In this document: piece by piece, positions 24,395-32,415 of the stretch
Position numbering within the stretch: position 1 is the first letter of the stretch
Layout: each line of letters starts with the position of its first letter
NCBI RefSeq assembly: GCF_900109355.1
Contig: NZ_FOBF01000008.1
Coordinates: forward strand, 62,001 to 126,000
DNA: 64,000 nt
Source: Nonomuraea pusilla
GTDB lineage: Bacteria > Actinomycetota > Actinomycetes > Streptosporangiales > Streptosporangiaceae
Direction of reading: 5' to 3'
The notes under the pieces: generated by a model
The model's input: the letters and a program-made list of their open reading frames with translations, nothing else
Databases searched by the model: none
Told to the model about the DNA's origin: nothing
Program-made: the position numbers and the translations under genes

Positions 24395-24516
24395 CCACCG
24401 CCCGCCCCTCCGTACGTCAAGGATCGCCCCTGCGTCGGACGCCATGCCGCGTCGTTCCCGCACCCTGACGTCACACTGCGAGACCCTTGCCTCACCAACG
24501 GTGAGAAGGGAGGCCC

Positions 24517-26910
24517 ATGCAGTCCGACCAGACCCACCCCCACCTCCCTCCGCCCACCCCGGCCACGGGCACCGCCACCGAGCCCGGCGACGGCACCGCC
24601 GCTCCTTCCTGGAGAGACTGGCGCACCGGCGGCACCGGCACTTGCGCAGTCCCCCACTCCGACCATCGACCGCCGCACGACCAGGACCCGGTCCCCCGAT
24701 CCGACCAGCGATCGGCACACGACCAAGGCCCGGTCCCCCCATCCGACCAGCGATCGGCGCACGACCAGGACCCCCTGCTCGCCGCGCTCGACTTCCTCAC
24801 CCGGCGCCGCTACGCCACCCCCACCCCGCCCAGGGCGGCCCGCCTGCGCCGCCGGATGCGTCCGATCCGCCCGATCCTCCTCGCCCCCCTCCAGGGAGCC
24901 ACCCGCCTGCTCCCCCATCCGCGCGGCAGGAGCAGCCGCCTCCAGGAGGACCGCACCGCACCGAACCAGGGCCCGCAGCGACAGCCCCTGCACGACCAGT
25001 CCCTTCCGGAGGGCTCCCTACCGGTGCGATCCCTGCTGGATCGGCTCCTGCCAGACGGATCCCCACCAGAGCCAACCCTCCCGAAGAGGTCCCCGCTGCG
25101 GCCGGCCTCGTCGCGTCGTTCCTCGCCAGGCAGTCCCCCGCCCGAGGGACCGCTGCCCGAGGGACCGCTGCCCGAGGGGCCGCTGCCCAGGCAAGCCCCG
25201 CCAGGCCGGCGTGGGCAAGGCCGTTTCCTGCCAGACCGCTTGCCGGGAGGACGGTTCCTGCGGGAACGGCTGATACCACACCGGGCTCTCAGAAGCTGGC
25301 CGCCAGCAGGGCGGGCACTGCCTCGGCGGGCTGCTGGAAGCTGGTGGCCGGCGCTGACCAGGCGCACTACTGCCGACTGGTGGCCTGCGGGGCCGGCACT
25401 GCCGCGGCGGACTCTCGGAAGCCGGCCGCCGACCCGGCGGGCGCTGGCGCGGCTGACTGCTGGAGGCTGGTGGTGGCCTGCGGGGCGGGCGCTGACTCGG
25501 CAGGGGCTGCTCGGGTGGCTGCGGAGGGTGCGGCCGGTCCTGGTGGCCGCGGTGCTCGTCTGTGCGGCGCTCGGCGCTTGGTGGAACGCCCAGGGCGCCG
25601 GCCCGACCCCGGGAACCGCCGCCGCCCCGGGCGACCTGCCACTCCTGAAGGACACGCCGGGCACAGGCGCCACGGCGGGCACGGGCGGCACGGCGGGGCC
25701 AGGGGGCACGCCCGGCAAGGTCGTTCCCGGTGCAGGTGGCACGTCAGACCTGGGCAGCCTCGGAGGCACGCGGCGCTCAGGGGCACCAGGCCGCAGTGGG
25801 GCGACTGGCCTCGGGGGGTCGCTCGGCCGGACGACCCCCGGGAACCCACCCGGCGTCACCCCGCCTCCTGCGGCTTCCCACCCCATGGCTCCGCATCCCG
25901 CGACCGGACGTCCGCCGGGCTCGGCGCCCGTGCGCGTTCCCCGGCCGCTGATGACGCCGTTCCCGAAGCGAGAGGTGCTGGTGACCTGGGCGGCACCGCG
26001 GGAGAGGCGACGGCATGCCGTCCCGCACAGGGCCCACCGCCACCGGCACCCAGGAAAGGGCCACGCAACCTCGGCGGGCAAGGGCCGGGCGGCCTCGGGG
26101 AGCGCGCCGGCGCCGTCGGCGAGCCCGGCGGCGGGCACCACGGTCCCCGTCCCAGGCGGGACCACCGGGGCCGCCGCGCCCCGGGCCCCCGGCACCGGAA
26201 CCGTGCTGGCGCCGTCCACCGGCGCGGCGGCCCGCGCCAGGCAGACCCTCGCACCCACCACCGCGGCGACCGTCAGGCAACCGACGCCCGCCCCCGCCGC
26301 TTCGCGCCCGAGGCAGACGCCCGCGACGGCCACCCCGGCCCGGGGCAGGCCCACCACCGGCACCACCACCGGCAGCCGCCCGCCCACCTCACCCGGCAGA
26401 CCGACCACGCCCGGCAGACCGGCCACGACCACCGCGCCGGGCAGCCGCCCGGCCGCCGCCCCTACCACAGTCGCCAGGCCGACCGGCGCTCCCGTGACCT
26501 CCGGCAGGCCGGCCGGCGCTTCCACTACAGGCGGCAGACCGGCCGGTGCTCTCTCGACCCCCGGCAGGCCGGCCGGCGCTTCCACCGCCCGCGGCAGGCC
26601 GGCGGGGGCCACGTCCGGCGCCAGGCAGACGCCCGCCGCCGCGACGTCCCGCACCCGGCGGACCCCGGCGAGCGGCCGCAAGACCCGCACGAGGCAGCGC
26701 GCGGCCAACGGCGCCAAGTCCCGTGCCAGGCACGCCGCCGCGGTCGCCCCCAGGACCCCGGGCGGGGAAGCCCCGGCGGCGGAGCGCAAGGCGCCCACCG
26801 GCGCCTCCGGTGCGGCCCCTCCCCTGGCATCGCGGTGCGAGGCGCTCTTCCCGTCGTCCGACCCGGCCGCCCGCGCCCGCAACCAGGCCTGCCACCAGGT
26901 GCTGGGCTGA
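24517..26910 (+). CDS. Long Pro/Arg/Ala-rich single-pass membrane protein, unknown function
   Basis: 797-aa ORF chosen over overlapping long ORFs because its ATG follows GGGAGG, it has one clear membrane helix (VRPVLVAAVLVCAALGAWW, about residues 345-363) and it ends in a natural Cys-bearing tail (CEALFPSSDPAARARNQACHQVLG, in two halves). The N-terminal third holds DNA-level tandem repeats, a triplet of PEGPL units and an Arg/Trp-rich stretch (GSWWPALTRR, ADWWPAGPALPRR). After the helix the chain is Pro/Ala/Gly/Thr-rich with repeated GRPAGA motifs, probably an extracytoplasmic disordered stalk with a two-Cys knob. No known domain. Other frames here also lack stops because of the GC bias, so frame choice carries risk in the first kilobase. 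Confidence 0.6.
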   Translation: MQSDQTHPHLPPPTPATGTATEPGDGTAAPSWRDWRTGGTGTCAVPHSDHRPPHDQDPVPRSDQRSAHDQGPVPPSDQRSAHDQDPLLAALDFLTRRRYATPTPPRAARLRRRMRPIRPILLAPLQGATRLLPHPRGRSSRLQEDRTAPNQGPQRQPLHDQSLPEGSLPVRSLLDRLLPDGSPPEPTLPKRSPLRPASSRRSSPGSPPPEGPLPEGPLPEGPLPRQAPPGRRGQGRFLPDRLPGGRFLRERLIPHRALRSWPPAGRALPRRAAGSWWPALTRRTTADWWPAGPALPRRTLGSRPPTRRALARLTAGGWWWPAGRALTRQGLLGWLRRVRPVLVAAVLVCAALGAWWNAQGAGPTPGTAAAPGDLPLLKDTPGTGATAGTGGTAGPGGTPGKVVPGAGGTSDLGSLGGTRRSGAPGRSGATGLGGSLGRTTPGNPPGVTPPPAASHPMAPHPATGRPPGSAPVRVPRPLMTPFPKREVLVTWAAPRERRRHAVPHRAHRHRHPGKGHATSAGKGRAASGSAPAPSASPAAGTTVPVPGGTTGAAAPRAPGTGTVLAPSTGAAARARQTLAPTTAATVRQPTPAPAASRPRQTPATATPARGRPTTGTTTGSRPPTSPGRPTTPGRPATTTAPGSRPAAAPTTVARPTGAPVTSGRPAGASTTGGRPAGALSTPGRPAGASTARGRPAGATSGARQTPAAATSRTRRTPASGRKTRTRQRAANGAKSRARHAAAVAPRTPGGEAPAAERKAPTGASGAAPPLASRCEALFPSSDPAARARNQACHQVLG
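24668..24775 (+). repeat. 42-bp tandem repeat in the Pro-rich ORF
   Basis: Near-identical units containing CCCGGTCCCCC-ATCCGACCAGC-GATCGGC occur two and a partial third time, encoding PSDQRSAHDQDP-like units. The unit length is a multiple of three. Confidence 0.75.
25140..25190 (+). repeat. 15-bp tandem repeat (PEGPL units)
   Basis: Three in-frame copies of CCCGAGGGACCGCTG or a one-base variant. Confidence 0.8.
26395..26615 (+). repeat. Degenerate GGCAGGCCGGCCGGCGCT repeats
   Basis: Six or more imperfect copies, often with TCCAC spacers, encode GRPAGAST-like units in the exported stalk of the Pro-rich protein. Confidence 0.7.
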
Positions 26911-26982
26911 GCACCCGTCCAGAAGCGGCGAACGTTCGGTGGCACCCGGCCGCGAGATCTCCGGCGCCACCGGCGATCGGAA

Positions 26983-27818
26983 TCACGGCGCAGGCTCCTG
27001 CTCGCCACGTCCCGAGTCGTTCGCCGACGTGGTACCCATGGTGCTGGCGGCATGGCACGCTCGCGCCGTGGTGGAGGCGCCCTCGCACATGCGCACCCAC
27101 CCGCGCGAACTCACGGTCCTGTCGTTGGCGCTGATCCACGACGGCCAGGTCACGGGCCGCTTGGTGGACACGCCGCGCTTCTCCAGGTGAACGGCGGCTT
27201 CCTCAACCGTCAGGTCGATGTGACGCACGGTCCGGCGGAGTGCTCGGGTGAGCTCGGCGGCGATCTCATCATGCGTAGGCGCCACCGGCCCGGTGAGATC
27301 GTAAGTGGCGTCAGCTCCGACGGGGCGTGTGAGCAGTGCGGCCGCGGCCGCCGCGATGTCACGCGCGTCGATGTAGCCGACGCTGCCCCTGCCGTACGGG
27401 CCGAAGATCCTTCCCTCCGCGTCGACGTCGCCCGCGAGATTCTGCATGAAGCCGACGGGCGCCAGGCTCGACCACGGCACCCCCCGACGCCTTGAGATGC
27501 TCGTCGACCTGCCCGTGCATGCCGAACCCGAGCAGACTGCCCGACGTCACGCCGCGCACGGAGACGGTCACCACCTGCGCCACGCCTGCGGCCGCCGCCC
27601 GATCGATGACCGTCTTGCGCGCTCGTATGAAACCCGGCCACAGCGCACTGTTGAGAAGGAGCCGGTCACCCGGCTCTAGCGGGATGCTCTCCGGCCGCTC
27701 CAGGTCGCCGACCACATAGTCGCATCCCGGTTCCTCGCCCTGTTCCGCGCGCCGCACCGCCCAGTTCCTCGATCGGCGCCCGCCCGATCGTGCCAGTCGC
27801 ACCCGTCACCACGATCAT
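26983..27818 (-). pseudogene. Frameshifted NmrA-like NAD(P)-binding oxidoreductase
   Basis: Start at 27818 behind AAGGAGG encodes MIVVTGATGTIGRAPIEELG, the Rossmann start of NmrA/SDR-like proteins. Homologous sequence then continues in two other frames: CDYVVGDLERPESIPLEPGD to FGMHGQVDEHLKASG, then WSSLAPVGFMQNLAGDV with IDARDIAAAAAALLTRP. At least two frameshifts (near 27775 and near 27480) break it; the 3' end is uncertain. Intact relatives are about 280 aa. It would have been a short-chain reductase or redox sensor. Confidence 0.75.
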
Positions 27819-27841
27819 CGCAACCTCCTTGACCGGAACGG

Positions 27842-28290
<449 letters not shown>

Positions 28291-28333
28291 GATCGGGGCA
28301 GCAGCGTGCCCCTCCTACGCCGGGACCGGCGTC

Positions 28334-28490
28334 GAGGTGGCCGGCAGATCGTGGCGCGGCTGACGCCGAGCCGGTCAGCGATCTGCTGGACGGTGTAGCG
28401 GCGCTTGCCGTCATCGCCCTTCATCTCGTACAGCGCGCGGGCCATCTCCACGCCGTGAGAGTCCAGGGGCCGGGGGACGCCCCGCTCCTC
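28334..28490 (-). pseudogene. C-terminal scrap of a serine recombinase (resolvase)
   Basis: The reading frame gives MARALYEMKGDDGKRRYTVQ then QIADRLGVSRATICRP, which is the Hin/resolvase C-terminal helix-turn-helix (normally ...VSRATIYRHL). The catalytic N-terminal domain is absent and the sequence after RATI is scrambled. It marks past mobile-element activity. Confidence 0.6.
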
Positions 28491-28536
28491 GCATCAGCCC
28501 TACCCTCCGTACTCGACGGGGACATCGCTGGCGACG

Positions 28537-29505
28537 ATCACCCGGTTCATCGCCGGATACGACTCTGACCTGCGCACCCGGCTCGGCCTCCTGTCCACGG
28601 TCCGACCGGCCGTCCCCACCCTGCGACGGCTGCCGGCCCTGGACGGTGGCGCCTTCGACGCCGCGATCTGCGCCTACCTCGCCACGTTGACCGCCGCTCA
28701 CCCACCACGGACCACCGCGAGCCCCCGGACGCCGCTGCTCGGCCTGGCCGTGGACGGCAAGACCCTGCGCGGCAGCCGTGCCAGAGATGGCGCGGTCCAC
28801 CTGCCGACCGCCATCCGCCACGACACCCACACCGTGCTCGCCCAGCGGCAAGTGGAGACCAAATGCAATGAGATCCCGCATTCACACCCCTTGTGAGCAG
28901 CCTGAACCTCGCCGGCATGGTCATCACTGCCGACGCCCTGCACCCCCAACACGACCACACGCGGCAGATCGCCGCCGGCGGCCACTACCTGTTCATCGTC
29001 AAGGGCAATCAGCCCACGCTCTTGCGCCGCCTCAAGGCCCTGCCCTGGCGCGAGGCCATCCTCAACAACCGCACCGATGAGACGGGCCACGGCCGTCGCG
29101 AGGTCCGCCGGATGAAGATCCGCACCGCCCGCCCGGACCTGCCCATCCCACACGCCCTGCCATCCAGGTCAAACGCCGCTGCACCACCACCCCACCGACA
29201 AGACCACCATCGTCACGATCTACGCCATCACCAGCCTCCCACCAGGCCGGATCACCCACGCCCAGCTCGCCGCACTGATCCGCGGCCACTGGAACATCGA
29301 AGCCCTGCACCGCATCCGCGACGTCACCTACCGCGAAGACGCCTGCAAGGTGAGAACGGGCGCTCCCCGCGTCTTGGCCGGTCTCCGCAGCCTGGCCATC
29401 GGCCTGACCCGCCTGCTCGGCTGGACCAATATCGCCGCCGTCGACCACTACCGCAGCCACCCCGCCGATGGCCTTCACCTACTCGGGTTCACAACAAGAG
29501 AACGC
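28537..29505 (+). pseudogene. Broken ISAs1-family transposase
   Basis: Pieces of one transposase lie in order in different frames: ITRFIAGYDSDLRTRLGLLS to LLGLAVDGKTLRGSRARDGA and HDTHTVLAQRQVETKCNEIP, a frameshift and stop at about 28896; LAGMVITADALHPQHDHTRQ with GGHYLFIVKGNQPTLLRRL and ETGHGRREVRRMKIRTARP; then another shift near 29170 to TIVTIYAITSLPPGRITHAQ, ALIRGHWNIEALHRIRDVTY and LLGWTNIAAVDHYRSHPADG. VDGKTLRGS and RGHWNIEALHRIRDVTYRED are ISAs1 (DDE) hallmarks. I found no terminal inverted repeats. Confidence 0.85.
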
Positions 29506-29654
29506 TTCGGCCCTGGGCACGGAGACCCGGCACCGGGTTCACAGACCGCGGACCCGTCGTATCCTCAGGTTGAGACGTCAATTATCGGACGCCGAACCTC
29601 GATCGATCCGCCGGCGTTTCTCTATCATAAACCCGGGCGGTGCCCGCTTTTTCC

Positions 29655-29691
29655 TTGACACCTTCCGTCAGGCGTGACTAGGGTGACGGAA
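29655..29691 (+). promoter_or_regulatory. Promoter and probable TetR operator of the thiopeptide cluster
   Basis: A -35 hexamer TTGACA (29655-29660), an 18-nt spacer and TAGGGT (29679-29684). Overlapping it is the inverted repeat TTCCGTCA-N13-TGACGGAA (29663-29670 and 29684-29691), with an inner GTCA-N4-TGAC. A repressor bound there would block polymerase. It lies about 90-120 nt before the cluster's TetR gene. Confidence 0.6.
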
Positions 29692-29800
29692 AGCGTGGGG
29701 TAATCGCCAAACACAAACAGACGTGCTGCCGTTCCGCTGGGGGCGTGATGAGAAGCCGTATCTGTTCGCTTACCAATCCATGGATAGGATGGAAAATCGC

Positions 29801-30529
29801 ATGACGGCGCGGCGACGCGACGTCGAGCGGGTGGATCGGATCGTTGACGCGGCAGCGGAGCTGCTGCCCGAGCGGGGATACCGGCGCGTGACGGTCGAGG
29901 AGGTCGCAAGCCGGGCGGGCGTCTCCAAAAGCAGCGTCTACCTGCACTGGAACACCAAGGACGAGATCTTCTACGCGGTGCTGGACCGCGAGTTCACCGT
30001 ACTCGCACAGGCGGCCGTGGACCAGGTCAGGCGCGATCCGGCCGAAGTGCTGGCGCACCGGACGGCGACCAACCTCTTCCACATCGTCGCCTGCCGGCCA
30101 CTGCTGCAGGCGTTGCTGGTCGACGACCGGACGACGCTCGGACCGCTGCGGCCCGCGAAATCCGCTGTTTTCCGATCGAGCCTCGCAAATCTCAACGAAC
30201 TGCTGTATCGCTATCTTCACGCACTGCGCATAAACGGACTTCTCTGCTCCGAGGTCGATCCGCGTATTATGCGAAAAGCGACCTGTGAAATGCTGCGCGG
30301 AATGACGTTCTCAGCGGTCGCGAACTCCACGGGCGCGAAACCGTTGGCCGAGACACGGCTGGCCAAGTTGTCCCAGGTCGTCGCGGTGACCGTGCGGCGC
30401 GCCTTCGAACCGGGCGGCGTGCCCGAACTCGACCGGATCAACGCCGCCGCGGCGGAGGTGTTCAAGGCGTTCGACGAACTCATGCCGGCCGAGGAGACGA
30501 TGCGCGCCGAACGCCCGGTGGCGCTGTGA
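29801..30529 (+). CDS. pbtR: TetR-family regulator, first gene of the thiopeptide cluster
   Basis: 242-aa regulator with the helix-turn-helix VTVEEVASRAGVSKSSVYLH (then WNTKDEIFYAVL). ATG 29801 is preferred because AGGATGG lies 8 nt before it; ATGs at 29780 and 29789 are in frame without a site. Its stop overlaps the GTG of the first YcaO gene, so the regulator is translated with the pathway. It probably autoregulates through the dyad upstream, with the thiopeptide or an intermediate as ligand. Codon use is less GC-biased than in its neighbours, as is the region before it. Confidence 0.85.
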   Translation: MTARRRDVERVDRIVDAAAELLPERGYRRVTVEEVASRAGVSKSSVYLHWNTKDEIFYAVLDREFTVLAQAAVDQVRRDPAEVLAHRTATNLFHIVACRPLLQALLVDDRTTLGPLRPAKSAVFRSSLANLNELLYRYLHALRINGLLCSEVDPRIMRKATCEMLRGMTFSAVANSTGAKPLAETRLAKLSQVVAVTVRRAFEPGGVPELDRINAAAAEVFKAFDELMPAEETMRAERPVAL

Positions 30530-32415
30530 CCGTGCTGCGCGCGCACGTCCGACAGGACCCGGGCGCGCTCGTCGTCGGTCGCGGCCTGCTCGCCGACCGG
30601 CTCGCGGCGGTGGCAGGCCGGCTCGACCCCGAAGTGGTGCTGGCGGTGTCGGACGCGCCGGACCCCGCCGTGCTCGCGGAGGCCCGGGCGACGGGCCGGC
30701 CCGTGCTGCCCGTGCTCGCCGAGCCTGGCCGGGTCCGGGTCGGGCCGCTGGAACGGCCGGGCGAGCCGGGCTGCTCCGACTGCCTGAGCCTGCGCAGGCA
30801 CCGCGCCGCCAGCCGGTCGGCCGAACGGGCCGCCGCCTGGCTCCGGCACGGCCCGCACCTGGCCGCCACACCGTCGCCGCTGCTCGCGCCGGTGGCGCTC
30901 GACCTGGTGGCCGCGCTGGTCACAGCCCCTGCGCCGGCCCATCGGGGCATCCTGCTGGTCGACGTGGCCGACCTGAGCGTGACACCGCACGCCTTCCTGC
31001 CCGATCCGTTCTGCCCGCGCTGCGGCGCCCTGCCCGACGACGACACGGCGCGGGCGCGGATCACGCTCGTGCCGCGCTCGAAACCGTCGCCGGACCGGCA
31101 CCGGGTGTGGGACGCCGAAGGCCGGCTCGACCGGCTCAGGCAGATCTACGTCGACGACCACTGCGGCCTGGTCCACTCGCTCAACCCGGCCGCGCTGGGC
31201 TCGCTCGCCGTCGCCGGCGCGCCGATCCGGCTGCGCGGCACCACCGCCTTCGAACCCGGATTCGGCCGCTCCCGCAGCTACCGCCGGAGCTCCGTCATCG
31301 CGCTGCTCGAAGCCCTGGAACGGTACGGCGCGATCGGTCCCGGTGGCAGGCGCGGCACCGTGCGCGCCTGCTACGCCTCCCTCGGGAACCTGGCGGTGGA
31401 TCCCCGGTCGCTGGGGTTGCACCCGCCCGAGCACTACGCGCTGCCGGGCTTCCCCTACCGGCCGTTCACCCCGGAAGCGGTGTGCCGCTGGCTGTGGGGG
31501 CACTCGTTCGCCACCGGCGGCCCGGTGCTGGTGCCCGAGCGCAACGTCCACTACGGCCCGTCCGCCGACGATCGGCCGTTCTGCTACGAGCTCGCCAATG
31601 GCTGTGCTCTCGGCTCGTGCCTGGAGGAGGCCATCTTCCACGGCGTCCTGGAGGTGCTGGAACGCGACGCATTCCTGCTGACCTGGTACACCCGCGCCCG
31701 CGCGCCGCGGCTCGACCTCGGCACCGCCCGCGACCCCGCGATCCCGCTGGTCGCCGCCGCGATCACGGCGGAAACCGGCTATCTCGTCGAGTGCTACGAC
31801 ATCACGCCCGACCACGGGGTGCCCTGCGTGTGGGCACTGGCCCGCCATCCTTCCGACGGCGAGCCGGCCACGATCAGCGCCGCGGCGGCCGGCCCCGGCC
31901 TGGAACCCGCCGCCGCCGGCGCGCTGGCCGAGCTCGGGCCGATGGTGCCCACCGTACGCGACCACTTCCCACAGCACGCCGGCCGGGCGCAGGAGCTGGT
32001 CGCGGACGGCCGGCGGGTGCGATCCATGATCGACCACTATCTCGTGTACGGCGTGCGGTCGGCGGCGCGCCGCCTGTCGTTCCTCACCGACGGCACGGAG
32101 GAGGTGCCCTTCGCGCCGGCACCGGAGGGCTTCCGGCACGACGACCTCACCGCCGACCTGAGGTTCCTCCTCGACCGGCTGGCGGACAGCGGGCTCGGCG
32201 TGGTCGTGGTGGACCTGACCACGCCGGAGCACCGCGCGGGCGGGCTTCGCTGCGTGAAGGTGCTGGTGCCCGGTACGGTGCCGATGACGTTCGGCGAGCA
32301 GAACCGCCGCACCTGGGGCCTGCCGAGGCTGCTCGACCCAGCCGCGGTGCGGGGGCGCGGCATGCCGGTGCGCGGCCACGCTGATCTGAACCCCGACCCC
32401 CACCCGTTCCCGTGA
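30526..32415 (+). CDS. pbtG1: YcaO cyclodehydratase, second copy (PbtG1-type)
   Basis: 629-aa TOMM-type protein. The N-terminal region has two CxxC pairs (C83/C86 and C163/C166, FCPRCGAL) as in the ThiF-derived part of azole-forming enzymes. The YcaO core carries RSRSYRRSSVIALLEALERY, ELANGCALGSCLEEAIFHGV and EVLERDAFLLTWY, the ATP/Mg2+-binding Glu-rich stretches. The Pro-rich end PDPHPFP is the PxPxP tail placed in the active site of azoline-forming YcaO proteins. It is a paralogue of the YcaO gene at 47000. YcaO enzymes phosphorylate the amide backbone to close thiazoline or oxazoline rings. I infer that this copy makes the Ser-derived oxazoline peculiar to GE2270. Confidence 0.9.
   Translation: MTVLRAHVRQDPGALVVGRGLLADRLAAVAGRLDPEVVLAVSDAPDPAVLAEARATGRPVLPVLAEPGRVRVGPLERPGEPGCSDCLSLRRHRAASRSAERAAAWLRHGPHLAATPSPLLAPVALDLVAALVTAPAPAHRGILLVDVADLSVTPHAFLPDPFCPRCGALPDDDTARARITLVPRSKPSPDRHRVWDAEGRLDRLRQIYVDDHCGLVHSLNPAALGSLAVAGAPIRLRGTTAFEPGFGRSRSYRRSSVIALLEALERYGAIGPGGRRGTVRACYASLGNLAVDPRSLGLHPPEHYALPGFPYRPFTPEAVCRWLWGHSFATGGPVLVPERNVHYGPSADDRPFCYELANGCALGSCLEEAIFHGVLEVLERDAFLLTWYTRARAPRLDLGTARDPAIPLVAAAITAETGYLVECYDITPDHGVPCVWALARHPSDGEPATISAAAAGPGLEPAAAGALAELGPMVPTVRDHFPQHAGRAQELVADGRRVRSMIDHYLVYGVRSAARRLSFLTDGTEEVPFAPAPEGFRHDDLTADLRFLLDRLADSGLGVVVVDLTTPEHRAGGLRCVKVLVPGTVPMTFGEQNRRTWGLPRLLDPAAVRGRGMPVRGHADLNPDPHPFP

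Noticed and set aside
24810..27053. 747-aa minus-strand ORF over the Pro-rich region
   Set aside because: No ribosome-binding site or membrane/domain feature; repeat-rich DNA keeps several frames open. The plus ORF at 24517 has better start and end features, though certainty is moderate.
24444..27134. 896-aa plus-strand ORF in a second frame over the same region
   Set aside because: Starts without a good site and runs past the natural C-terminal tail of the other frame; treated as shadow.
28687..29573. Two separate small genes in the ISAs1 region
   Set aside because: They are consecutive fragments of one transposase broken by frameshifts, not independent genes.
30217..32403. 728-aa ORF antisense to the first YcaO gene
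   Set aside because: No motifs; YcaO motifs and 4-nt gene overlaps support the plus strand.
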